Source of the DNA: ZC4RG20 sp963702105
Lineage (GTDB): Bacteria > Pseudomonadota > Gammaproteobacteria > Steroidobacterales > Rariloculaceae
Reading direction: 5' to 3'
NCBI GenBank assembly: GCA_963702105.1
Contig: OY969712.1
Location: 2,728,001-2,792,000, forward strand
DNA: 64,000 nt
The translations under genes and the position numbers were made by a program. The notes beneath the pieces are model-generated. The model made no database searches. It saw only the letters and a list, made by a program, of their open reading frames with translations, and was not told the origin of the DNA. The stretch's first letter is position 1. Every line of letters begins with the position of its first letter. This document shows, one piece after another, positions 25,465 through 33,549 of this stretch.

Positions 25465-26169
25465 TCATCGCGTGTGCCAGGCACGTCGCGTCCTCTCATC
25501 CGCGATTAGCTTCGCGCGCAAGCTCGAAATGAGCTCGTCGAGCCGCCGCTCCGCGGCCGGCGAACCATGCTCGAGCAGCCGCCGCACGTCGCCCAGCTTA
25601 TCCAGAAACTCCCCTTCGTCTATTTCGGAACGAAGCTCGGCGAGTCGCGACTCGACGAGCCGCCGCTCATTGCTCGCGCGCTCGAGCTCGGCGGCCTGCG
25701 CACGCCTCAGCAGCTTCGCCCGCCGGCGGTAGTCCTCGTAAATCAGAACGAACAGCACGCCGTATGTCAGCGTGTCGCACGCGACGTGCACCATCTGTGT
25801 ACGGCGCACCCACGTCTCCACGCCCGGTCTGTCCACGAGGGTGTAGACGCCGAGCCAGTGACGCACGTGGTACTGCCCAATAGCGGCAATAGCGGACGCG
25901 GCCGTGACAGAAAGCGCATAGGCCTTGACCTTGGACGCGCCGCGCGCGACGGCCTGTTCCGTCACGATGACCGCAAGGATGATGCTGAGCGCGGCCATCT
26001 CCTCAACCACGATCCGCGACCAGATGAGGGTGATGGGCGCACGCGAGGGCATCACGAAAGCCAGCACCGCTACCACGTCGATCGCCACGGCCAAAAGCTG
26101 ACTCAGCAGCAGCTTTTGCCAGGTGAACGCACGAAAAACGTCCCGCACGAATCTCACCGCAGCGTTCAC
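25465..26169 (-). CDS. Membrane protein resembling a sensor kinase without its catalytic domain
   Basis: The 234-residue product has four predicted membrane helices (about residues 22-40, 55-73, 82-98, 128-145), then a coiled coil rich in Arg/Glu and the stretch VESRLAELRSEIDEGEFLDK. This looks like the dimerisation helix of LytS-type kinases, where the canonical text is LxALQAQIxPHFLFN, but the phospho-accepting His is absent and no ATPase domain follows. It lies between kinase and response regulator with 4-base overlap on one side and 4-base gap on the other, so the three genes form one operon. It may be a modulator of the kinase dimer. Confidence 0.7.
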   Translation of the reverse strand: MNAAVRFVRDVFRAFTWQKLLLSQLLAVAIDVVAVLAFVMPSRAPITLIWSRIVVEEMAALSIILAVIVTEQAVARGASKVKAYALSVTAASAIAAIGQYHVRHWLGVYTLVDRPGVETWVRRTQMVHVACDTLTYGVLFVLIYEDYRRRAKLLRRAQAAELERASNERRLVESRLAELRSEIDEGEFLDKLGDVRRLLEHGSPAAERRLDELISSLRAKLIADERTRRAWHTR

Positions 26170-27278
26170 GTCTTAGTCCGCAGAGCGTACGGAAGCGAGA
26201 CGGCGGCGATGAGGCCGCGCGGCCGACCGTGCGCAAGGACGAGCTCGGCGCTCGGGCCGTAAAGCATGGAGAGCCGCGCTCGGATGTTGGCGAGCCCTAC
26301 CCCGTGGCCTTCGGCCGCAGTGAGACCCCGGCCGCTATCGGCGATTTCTATGCGGAGGTTGTGCCCGTGCCGTTCCGCCCGTAACCGAACGAAACCGCCC
26401 TCGGCGAGCGGATCGATTCCGTGCTTGATGGCGTTTTCCACGAGCGTGAGCAGCATCATCGTGGGGACTTCGGCCTCGGCAAGCGCTTCCGGAATATCGA
26501 TCGCGTAAGCGAGCCGCGAGCCCATGCGAATCCGATGGATTCGCAGGTATGCGTCGACCAGGCGCCCTTCGTCCGCCAGGGACGTGCACGGGCTGTCGCG
26601 GCGCGCCAAGGTCGCGGAGAAGTATTGCGCGAGGTCGCCGAGCATCGACGCGGCCTCGCAACGGTCGATCTGCGCGAGACGCCGCACGTTGGCAAGCGTA
26701 TTGAAAAGGAAGTGCGGAGCGATCTGAGCTTGCAGCACGCGCAGCCGCGCGTCTCTGAGCCGCGCGTCCATGGTCACGGCCCGGATCTCCGCACTCAGGA
26801 AGGCCGCGGCGCTCGCAAGGGCGCGCTGACGAAACTCGAAGGCCACGACGAGCAGGACCACAACCGCTCCTAGTTGCGGGACCGTCCCGGCTCCGAACGT
26901 TACGCCGGCGATCAGCTCCGGCAGCGGCGACTCGACGCAGGCGATGACGCAGACGGGAGTGCTTATGGCGAGCCAAACGATGCGCCGGACGCCTGCGGAC
27001 GGCGCGAGATTGGCGGCGGCGACGACGAGCGGAACCGCAAGCGCAAGAGCGGCGGCCACGGCGGCAGACTCCCGGCCGAAGCTCGACCAACGAACGATCG
27101 CCGACTGGCGCGGAAAGTCGTTGACCGTGAACTTGAGCGCCGTCGCCGCGATGAGGAGACCCAGCAGCGCAAAGGTATGCCCGAGCTCCGCGAAGACCGC
27201 GCGTGCTTGCGTGCATCGAGAGTAGAGAAACGAGCGGTATTTGCCGGTATCGAGACCGTCCATCGCGAAACCGTCCAT
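26166..27278 (-). CDS. LytS/YehU-type sensor histidine kinase
   Basis: A 370-residue membrane kinase with four predicted helices (residues about 30-170), the His_kinase motif RVLQAQIAPHFLFNTLANVR with the phospho-accepting His, and a HATPase_c domain with N-box VENAIKHGIDPLAEG, G1 box EIADSGRGL and G2-like GVGLANIRARL. It autophosphorylates and passes phosphate to the LytTR regulator at 24711. Several starts are possible (27323, 27278, 27263); 27278 is a compromise. Divergent from a secreted-protein gene at 27517, which could be a target. Confidence 0.87.
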   Translation of the reverse strand: MDGFAMDGLDTGKYRSFLYSRCTQARAVFAELGHTFALLGLLIAATALKFTVNDFPRQSAIVRWSSFGRESAAVAAALALAVPLVVAAANLAPSAGVRRIVWLAISTPVCVIACVESPLPELIAGVTFGAGTVPQLGAVVVLLVVAFEFRQRALASAAAFLSAEIRAVTMDARLRDARLRVLQAQIAPHFLFNTLANVRRLAQIDRCEAASMLGDLAQYFSATLARRDSPCTSLADEGRLVDAYLRIHRIRMGSRLAYAIDIPEALAEAEVPTMMLLTLVENAIKHGIDPLAEGGFVRLRAERHGHNLRIEIADSGRGLTAAEGHGVGLANIRARLSMLYGPSAELVLAHGRPRGLIAAVSLPYALRTKT

Positions 27279-27516
27279 CGCGCCTAGCCCTGTGGCGACC
27301 CTCCCGGAATGCGGCCCAATCATAGCGCGCGGCCGCGATCCTTGCGCGGAAGCTGCGCGCGCTCGCTACGCCTCCGAGCCGCTTCACTCCCGATTGTCGC
27401 TTCTCACTCCCGATATCTACCCGACTGTCGGATTTTCGTGGCTCCGCGCCTATGCCTCGAGAGAATCGACGCCCGTACCCACACGTTCGGGATACCAAAA
27501 AAAGAGGAGACTCGTG

Positions 27517-28170
27517 ATGACAGACTCGGCGACTGCCCGGCAGCACCTCAAATCCCTCGTGCTCGCCGGAAGCTTTGGCATCGTTGCGCTGACCGCCGCC
27601 GCTCAGGCGAACGCAGGATGCTTCAACGACATGCTCCGCCTCGCGGTACCTTCGAAAACGCTCCCGCACGCGGAGGCCACGGCGCCCTTGCGCGCCATCC
27701 CGGCCGTCTACCGGCCGGCCGACGCCGCTTCGGCCTCGTTCCTGCGCATCGGCCGTTTCGACGACGGCGACGATCGCGGCTCCGACGAGCCCATCGTCGG
27801 CTTGTGGGAATTCAAGTTCGCAGGCAGCCCTCCGCCCGATTTCGGAACCCAAGCGTGGCATTCCGACGGCACGGAGCTGATGTTCTCGGCGGGGCGAGCA
27901 CCCTCGATCGGCGACATATGCCAAGGGGTTTGGAAGAAGATTGGCCGCCGGACCTACTCGCTGAATCACATCGCCATGGGTTGGGACACGGGAAGCTTCG
28001 GCGTACGCGTGCACATTCGTGCCATCGTCAAGGTCGCTCCCTCCGGCGACGCCTATACGGCTCATTTCACGGCCGATGCCTATTCCGTCAGTCCCGCCGA
28101 CCCCTTCGACGAGAGTGTGAGCTTGGGAGAGAGCACGGGGATTATGACGGCAACGCGGGTCAAGCCGTAG
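27517..28170 (+). CDS. Secreted protein of unknown function
   Basis: The 217-residue product has a Sec signal peptide (KSLVLAGSFGIVALTAAAQA, then NAG) and a beta-rich mature domain: IVGLWEFKFAGSPPPDFG, AWHSDGTELMFSAGRAPSIG, GVWKKIGRRTYSLNHIAMGW and YTAHFTADAYSVSP. The pattern resembles lipocalin-like or THAP4-like exported proteins found widely as hypothetical proteins. GGAG seven bases before the ATG at 27517 supports the start. The divergent kinase operon suggests possible joint regulation. Confidence 0.75.
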   Translation: MTDSATARQHLKSLVLAGSFGIVALTAAAQANAGCFNDMLRLAVPSKTLPHAEATAPLRAIPAVYRPADAASASFLRIGRFDDGDDRGSDEPIVGLWEFKFAGSPPPDFGTQAWHSDGTELMFSAGRAPSIGDICQGVWKKIGRRTYSLNHIAMGWDTGSFGVRVHIRAIVKVAPSGDAYTAHFTADAYSVSPADPFDESVSLGESTGIMTATRVKP

Positions 28171-28639
28171 TCGCCCCGGCGCTGGTGTCGATCGGCGGCT
28201 GCACGGCTCGGGGACGTCCTCGGACGGCGGGACGCCCCGGACGCGCAGCCGCCGGCAGGCTGATCGCGCCGCCGCGCCGGATCGTGGCCCCGCGTCCCGG
28301 CCCCTGACGGCGCGCCGGAAATCCGGCCCGGCGGAAACGGGCCTCGGCGCACTCGTGCTTCTCGCGATCCTGCTGGTATCGTGGCAATCGTCGCCGGATT
28401 CGCGGCAGGAAAAACCCACGTGCGGTCGGCTCTCCTCTCGCGCCTCGCGGCGGCCCGGTAAACGGTTTCGACGCCGCCGGCATCTTACGTACATGAACGA
28501 CGCGTTCCTGACCGCCCCGGCCCTCGCCGTCGAGCCGCCCCGGACCGCCGAAGCGACACCCGACGCGAAGCCGCCGACGGCGGGCCGCGGCCCCAGCGCG
28601 GCGCGCCCCGGCGGGCCGCAGCCTATCCTTTCCCGGGTA
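28171..28639. other. 469-base gap without a convincing gene
   Basis: The stretch between the secreted protein and the LEA-like lipoprotein is strongly G+C-rich. Open frames exist on both strands, but all give Arg/Pro/Ala-rich translations with no family resemblance and no ribosome site. Both flanking genes end here, so terminators would be expected, yet I see no hairpin followed by a T-tract. Confidence 0.5.
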
Positions 28640-29041
28640 TCAGTTCGACCCCGCCTGCGGCTGCTTGAGTTTTTCGGCGGCGCCGTCGGCCAGCTGCTTG
28701 GCCTTGTCGCGCGCCTTTTCCGCGGTTTCACGTGCGGCGTCGGCCGCGTCGCTGGCCGCATCGCGCGCCTTGTCGGCGGCGTCGCCGGCCGCCTCCGCGG
28801 CTTTGTGAGCCGTATCGTCGGCCGCGTCGGCGGCCCCCTGCACGGCTTTACCCGTCGCGTCGGCCGCATTGTGCGCGGCGTCGCCCGTGGCGTCTGCCGC
28901 ATTGTCGAGCGCCTGCCCCGCCTGGCCGCCGTGATCGCCGCTGCACGCCGAAAGGCCGATGGTCATGCCCGCCAGCGTGACGAGCAGGATTCTGCCCAAT
29001 GCCGGTCGTCTCGGGTCTTTTCTCGTTCGATTGTCGTTCAT
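28640..29041 (-). CDS. Ala-rich, LEA-like lipoprotein
   Basis: A 133-residue protein with a lipobox LSAC near residue 33 and a mature part made almost wholly of Ala, Asp and Lys in approximate 11-residue repeats (DAADKARDAASDAADAARE, ETAEKARDKAKQLADGAAEK). This periodicity predicts one long amphipathic helix, like group 3 LEA or apolipoprotein-like proteins, which can coat membranes or protect against drying. AAAGGAAG stands directly before the ATG at 29041. The exact role is unknown. Confidence 0.75.
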   Translation of the reverse strand: MNDNRTRKDPRRPALGRILLVTLAGMTIGLSACSGDHGGQAGQALDNAADATGDAAHNAADATGKAVQGAADAADDTAHKAAEAAGDAADKARDAASDAADAARETAEKARDKAKQLADGAAEKLKQPQAGSN

Positions 29042-29138
29042 CTTCCTTTGGCTCCTTGGATGACCTGGAAGGCTATGCACATCCCGTGCCAGGGACGGGT
29101 CCGGCGGACGAACTTTTTCGGTTCCGGTAGCTTCGCTT

Positions 29139-29996
29139 CTATCCCGGATCCACGCCGGCGCGCCGGCAGAAGTACTCCCAGGCGCGATCGAGCGCGAGCG
29201 GGGAGAACTGCGTCTGCCCGGACTTCTGCAGCTCGCCGGCGTCGAGCTCCTCGGGCGTTCCGAGGGCACGCGCCTGCAGCATGACACGCGCATCGATCTG
29301 CAGATAAATGGCCGTGAGCACGGCGGCCGGTATCGTTCGGCCGACCACGACCGCGCCGTGGCCGCGCATGAGCAGACACGTGTTTCCGGCCAACGTCTTC
29401 GCGAGATCGCGCCCTTCCTCGATGGTCCGCACGAGCATGTCCGTATCGCCGAAATGATCGCGGATATCCCAAATCGGGATCTCGGCGCCGATGATCGATG
29501 CCGTGTGAATGACAGGCTTCAGCGGCGTGCCCGTGACCGCAAACGGGAGCACCGCCGGGGAGTGATTGTGAACGACGGAATGGACGTCGGAACGCACGGC
29601 ATAGATGGCGGCATGTATCATCCGCTCGCCGTAGGCCGTCCGGCCCCGCGCATCGACTGGCGTGCCGTCGAGGCGAAACTCCATGAGGTCGTCGAGCTCG
29701 ACGAGCGCCGGGCTGCGCGAGCGCGACATGACGAACCTCTCCGGATCTCGAGGATCTCGAACGCTGACGTGGCCGAAAGCGTCCACGACCCCTTCGTTCG
29801 CGAGAATCCTGTTCGCGGCGACCAGGCGGCGAAACTCCGGCAACGCGGGCAGGCTTGCGGCTGCGGCCGCGTCCGCGTCCGGCTCCGCCGCGCGCTGCGC
29901 GAGCAGGCGCAGCGGCGCGCCGCCCAGAGACAGGGCGGCCAAGCCCAACGATCCTCGCAACAGGCTGCGGCGCGAGCAGAAGTGCCGTGGCTTCAT
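29139..29996 (-). CDS. Exported class II aldolase/adducin-like protein
   Basis: The 285-residue protein begins with a Tat-like signal (RRSLLRGSLGLAALSLGG). The mature part has the class II aldolase fold: GHVSVRDPRD, the Glu of TAYGERMIHAAIY, metal ligands in VVHNHSPAVLPFAV and the third His in LLMRGHGAVVVG. In cytoplasmic relatives this site binds zinc and cleaves sugar phosphates such as fuculose- or ribulose-phosphates. An exported version cannot rely on sugar phosphates, so the substrate is probably different. Metal ligands are intact. Confidence 0.83.
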   Translation of the reverse strand: MKPRHFCSRRSLLRGSLGLAALSLGGAPLRLLAQRAAEPDADAAAAASLPALPEFRRLVAANRILANEGVVDAFGHVSVRDPRDPERFVMSRSRSPALVELDDLMEFRLDGTPVDARGRTAYGERMIHAAIYAVRSDVHSVVHNHSPAVLPFAVTGTPLKPVIHTASIIGAEIPIWDIRDHFGDTDMLVRTIEEGRDLAKTLAGNTCLLMRGHGAVVVGRTIPAAVLTAIYLQIDARVMLQARALGTPEELDAGELQKSGQTQFSPLALDRAWEYFCRRAGVDPG

Positions 29997-30031
29997 CTTC
30001 TTGCCTCTCCGGGCGGTCGCGTTCTACCCGG

Positions 30032-30742
30032 CTAGGTCGTCGCGGGACGCGCCGCGAACGCCTTCGCCTTGAGCTCGTCGATATATGCGCGGGCGAACGT
30101 TTCGGCCGTCTCCGGATCGGGCGGCAGGCCGCCTTGTGCGTCCGACTTGCTGCCGAGCTCGTCGCGGCTGTTTACGCGCGGATACGGCACTTCCGGCACG
30201 GGCACGCCGAGGAATTCGCACAGGGGCTCCCAGCCCTGCCTCGGATGAAACACGAGCAGGCGTTCGGGCGGCAGCGCCTCGACGACTTCCCGGTTTCGCC
30301 GCGTAAACCATTCCGTCATGAACGCGCGGTCCTGCCTGTCTCCGTCGAAAGCGTCGAAGGCGACACCCTTCAACAGTGCGCCGAAAGGCGAGCCGTGGAT
30401 TTGCGAATTCATGCGCTCGGAGAAGATCGTCTCGCTGACCGACTCGAACCAGCTGTCGGGGTCACGGGTGGTCAGCACGACCTTGGCCTCCGGGTAATAA
30501 TCGGCCAACTCGCGCCAATAGGTGCACCCCGGATAATCGGTGGTCGACTGGTAACCTTCGAAGATGCTCTCCCAGTCCGGGTTCCCCGCGACCACGTCGA
30601 GCCAAAGCGGGACGTTCCGCCGGGCGCCGGCGAGCACTTCCGACATGTGATAGCACGGCCCGAAGCCCAAATGCTCGAGCGCGAACTTCGTGGAGAACGT
30701 CGCCGTCCGGCCCAGGCCGGCTCCAATTACCTTCAATGCCAT
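30032..30742 (-). CDS. Sulfotransferase family protein
   Basis: The 236-residue protein starts LKVIGAGLGRTATFSTKFAL, the 5'-phosphosulfate-binding loop, and has LTTRDPDSWFESV, the 3'-phosphate contact, plus HPRQGWEPLCEFLGVPVPEV and PYPRVNS at the end. This matches the Sulfotransfer_4 (NAD-dependent-epimerase-like annotated) group of cytosolic sulfotransferases using PAPS. The acceptor is unknown. The ATG at 30742 begins at the usual point of the family; an alternative at 30778 adds 12 residues. Confidence 0.82.
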   Translation of the reverse strand: MALKVIGAGLGRTATFSTKFALEHLGFGPCYHMSEVLAGARRNVPLWLDVVAGNPDWESIFEGYQSTTDYPGCTYWRELADYYPEAKVVLTTRDPDSWFESVSETIFSERMNSQIHGSPFGALLKGVAFDAFDGDRQDRAFMTEWFTRRNREVVEALPPERLLVFHPRQGWEPLCEFLGVPVPEVPYPRVNSRDELGSKSDAQGGLPPDPETAETFARAYIDELKAKAFAARPATT

Positions 30743-30812
30743 CGAGAATCCCCCGGCAGGTGTGCGTCCAGGCCCCAACGATAAGCTATCGGCGTTGCAA
30801 GTAAAGCGCGGC

Positions 30813-32021
30813 CTACTCGGTGGGCAGGTCGAGATTCCGCCAGGCCGTCATCCCGCCGAGCAGATTGCGCACGTCCTTAAAGCCGCGGCGCAGCAGAATG
30901 CTCGTTCCGAGGCCCGAGCGGTGACCGATGCTGCAGGTCACGACCGTCGGCGCCTGCGGATCGAGCGCGAGCGCGTCGAGTTCCCCTTCGAGCGCGCCGA
31001 AGCCGCCCGCGAGACCCGCCTCGACGCCGTCGATTCCGATGCGGCTCAGATGCCCGATGCCGCGGTCCACGTCTTCGTTTCGGTCCGTCACGAGGTAGAC
31101 GCGCGAATCGGCGTCCGCGACCCAGCCCCCGAAGACGGGCAAGCCGGCGAGCCAAACGCTGTACGCGTTCTCGATGTGCCCGCCCGCGAAGGCCTCGGGC
31201 TCGCGCGTGTCGATGATGAGGCCGCGCTCGCAGTGGGCGCCGAAAGTCTCCGCGTCCACGATCCGGACGGTGCTCGGGCCGCTGCGCGGCTCGAGCCCGC
31301 CGCACAAGTTGACCTTTTCCATGAGCGAAAAGTAAGGCGGGCGCGGTATTCGCTCGCTGCGCTTCTTCTGCACGAAGGCGTCGCGCCCGAGCGTGAAGAT
31401 CGGGTTGCGGCGCTTCTCCTCCCCTATCGTCGAGTACGGGCGCTCGTCCATGCCGCTGCCGCAGACGGAACCCGGCCCGTGGGCCGGGAGCACGAGCGCC
31501 GTGTCGCCGAGGTTCCCGAGCTTCGCATGCACGGAATCGTAGAGAACCCGCGCGTTCTCGGCGGTTCGGTGCGGGTCCGTCAAATCCGTGCGGCCGGAGC
31601 TGCCGAAGAACAATGCATCCCCGGTAAACACGCACGCCGCCGCCGATTCGCGCTCGCCCGTGTAGACGGCGTAGGACATGCTCTCCGGCGTATGGCCCGG
31701 AGTTGCCAGCGCGCGCAGAGTCAGGGAGCCGAGCACGAAGGTGTCGCCGTCCTTCAAGCGCAGATCGCCGTGACCGAACAAGGCGTGATCGCCATTCACG
31801 ATCTTCGCGCCCGTGCGCCGAGCGAGGTGCGCGGCGCCCATGACGAAGTCTTCCTGCCGATGCGTCTCGATGATGTATGCGATGCATACGCCGAGCGCGC
31901 GGGCCGCTTCGAGGTAGTCCTGTACGTCGCGGCGCGGATCGACGAGCACCGCCCACCCGCCGTCGGAGAGCAGATAGGCGTAATGGGCGATGCCCGGGGT
32001 CTCGATCCGCTTCAGCTCCAC
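30813..32021 (-). CDS. MBL-fold hydrolase with two rhodanese domains (CstB/persulfide dioxygenase-like)
   Basis: The 402-residue protein has an MBL domain (residues 1-240) and two rhodanese domains (about 250-330 and 340-400). The metal motif reads ETHRQEDFVMG in place of the usual THxHxDH, so the second His is Gln; further ligands are seen in ATPGHTPES, FTGDALF and LPAHGPGS. The last rhodanese carries the active-site Cys in VTCSIGHRSGLG; the first does not. Relatives oxidise or transfer persulfide sulfur. The gene follows a peroxiredoxin gene by 10 bases, indicating a joint role in sulfur or peroxide defence. Confidence 0.85.
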   Translation of the reverse strand: MELKRIETPGIAHYAYLLSDGGWAVLVDPRRDVQDYLEAARALGVCIAYIIETHRQEDFVMGAAHLARRTGAKIVNGDHALFGHGDLRLKDGDTFVLGSLTLRALATPGHTPESMSYAVYTGERESAAACVFTGDALFFGSSGRTDLTDPHRTAENARVLYDSVHAKLGNLGDTALVLPAHGPGSVCGSGMDERPYSTIGEEKRRNPIFTLGRDAFVQKKRSERIPRPPYFSLMEKVNLCGGLEPRSGPSTVRIVDAETFGAHCERGLIIDTREPEAFAGGHIENAYSVWLAGLPVFGGWVADADSRVYLVTDRNEDVDRGIGHLSRIGIDGVEAGLAGGFGALEGELDALALDPQAPTVVTCSIGHRSGLGTSILLRRGFKDVRNLLGGMTAWRNLDLPTE

Positions 32022-32031
32022 TCGGAGGCGA

Positions 32032-32688
32032 CTATTTGGAAGGTGCCTTGGCGAAGCGCAGGTACGGAAGCTTGACGTCGATGGGGCCGAACTTCTCCTT
32101 GGCCTGCTGATCGTTGAGGCTCAGGGCGACGATGACGTCCTCACCGGGCTGCCAGTTGGCGGGCGTAGCGATGGGCACGCCGTCCGTGGCCTGGACGGCA
32201 TCGAGCGCGCGCAGAACTTCGGCGAAATTCCGGCCCACGGACATCGGGTACGTCATCGTGAGCCGCACCTTCTTGTCGGGGCCGATGATGAAGACCGTGC
32301 GCACGGTTGCGCTGTGAGCCGGCGTGCGGCCGTCCGGCAAGTAAGCGTCGGCCGGCAGCATGTCGTAGAGCTTCGAGACCTTGAGCGAGCTGTCGTCGAT
32401 GATCGGAAAATCCGCCGGCGCCCCGGCGACCGCTTCGATGTCCCTCTTCCATTTCTTGTGGTCTTCGACGCTGTCTACGGACACGCCCATGACCTTGGTG
32501 TTGCGCTTCGCGAATTCCGACGCCAGCCGTGCCACGGCCCCGAACTCGGTCGTGCACACGGGAGTGAAGTCCTTGGGATGCGAGAATAGGATGGCGTAGC
32601 TGTTGCCGATCCAATCGTGAAACTTTATCTGCCCGGCCGTGGAATCCGCCGTGAAGTCCGGTGCAACGTCGTTGATTCTTAGTGACAT
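32032..32688 (-). CDS. 1-Cys peroxiredoxin (Prx6-type)
   Basis: The 218-residue AhpC/TSA protein has the peroxidatic site SHPKDFTPVCTTEFG (Cys about residue 45), VSVDSVEDHKKWKRDI, and the Prx6-specific C-terminal half with TYPMSVGRNFAEVLRALDAV and TPANWQPGEDVIV. No resolving Cys is seen in the usual C-terminal position, so it probably uses a thiol partner. It reduces peroxides in the cytoplasm. It is the first gene of a two-gene unit with the MBL-rhodanese protein. Confidence 0.92.
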   Translation of the reverse strand: MSLRINDVAPDFTADSTAGQIKFHDWIGNSYAILFSHPKDFTPVCTTEFGAVARLASEFAKRNTKVMGVSVDSVEDHKKWKRDIEAVAGAPADFPIIDDSSLKVSKLYDMLPADAYLPDGRTPAHSATVRTVFIIGPDKKVRLTMTYPMSVGRNFAEVLRALDAVQATDGVPIATPANWQPGEDVIVALSLNDQQAKEKFGPIDVKLPYLRFAKAPSK

Positions 32689-32877
32689 GGGCCTTGCCTC
32701 GCTTGTTTGGGTTATGGTCGCCGTTCCGGCTGGGGTTCGAACCTGTCATGGTACGCCGTGATGGTACGTCTTGGGATGCCCTGCGTCATCGGGCCCCTCA
32801 CGCACCCACCTTCCGCTCAGGCTCGCCCCGCCCGGCCCTGACCGCGCTCCCGGTGCGCCGCTATCGCTCGGCCGGCG

Positions 32878-33507
32878 CTATTGCTCGGCCGGCGCCCAGC
32901 GCTCGGGGAAATCCGCATAGAACGCGGTATTGAAGCTCAGCACGACTCGCTCGACCGACCGGTTCCGATCCAGCGCGCCATGCTTCAACCAGCTCGGAAA
33001 CAGGAGCAGGCTGCCGAGCGCAGGTGCCACCGAGGCGGTCTTGAGCGTGTAGTTCGTCGGTTGGAGCACGGGCATCATGTCTACGAGGGGATTCGGGTTG
33101 CAGAACGTGGTCTTGCTGCTGTCCTTGTCGACTTTGAGATACAGGGCCCCCGAAACGATGCTCAGCGGGTGCGTGTGAAAGCTCAGCTTGCTGCCCTCGC
33201 GCTGAACGTTGATCCAGGAATTGTCGAGCCGGACCGGCCGAGTCCCGAAATCGCGCGCATAGACGTTGATCTGATAGAAGATGCGGTCCTTGATCTTGAG
33301 ATACCGTTCTATCTCGTCGAGCACGTTGCGAGACGCCTTGAGGCCGGGTTCGAACGACGATCTCGCGTCGCCCACGAGCGAACCGTGCGGGCCCAGCGCG
33401 CCGAGATCGAGCTTCGAGACGATCTCGGCACATTCCGCCTCCGTCAGGAACCCTTCTATGGACCTGATCAGGACGGGAAACAGATCGAAATCGTTTACCT
33501 TGGGCAT
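32878..33507 (-). CDS. Putative 2-oxoglutarate/Fe(II) oxygenase (TIGR02466 type)
   Basis: A 209-residue protein of the jelly-roll 2OG-FeII_Oxy_5 type: DLFPVLIRSIEGFLTEAECA at the start, SWINVQREGSKLSFHTHPLS with the metal-binding His region, SGALYLKVDKDSSKT, and LFPSWLKHGALDRN followed by RVVLSFN, where His binds iron and Arg the 2-oxoglutarate. The substrate is unknown. Genes on both sides are on the same strand, but the gap of 42 bases to the downstream hydrolase and 189 bases upstream leave operon membership open. Confidence 0.8.
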   Translation of the reverse strand: MPKVNDFDLFPVLIRSIEGFLTEAECAEIVSKLDLGALGPHGSLVGDARSSFEPGLKASRNVLDEIERYLKIKDRIFYQINVYARDFGTRPVRLDNSWINVQREGSKLSFHTHPLSIVSGALYLKVDKDSSKTTFCNPNPLVDMMPVLQPTNYTLKTASVAPALGSLLLFPSWLKHGALDRNRSVERVVLSFNTAFYADFPERWAPAEQ

Positions 33508-33549
33508 GAGAGCGAGTCGCGAGTACCGAGTCCGGAGCGCCGGCTTGCG

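Noticed and set aside
28160..28483. Minus-strand 107-codon frame in the gap after the secreted protein
   Set aside because: No ribosome site, extreme Arg/Pro/Ala composition and overlap with the 3' end of a well supported gene.
32725..32760. GGGTTCGAACC, resembling a tRNA T-loop
   Set aside because: The flanking bases do not pair into T-stem, acceptor or anticodon arms, so no tRNA can be folded here.
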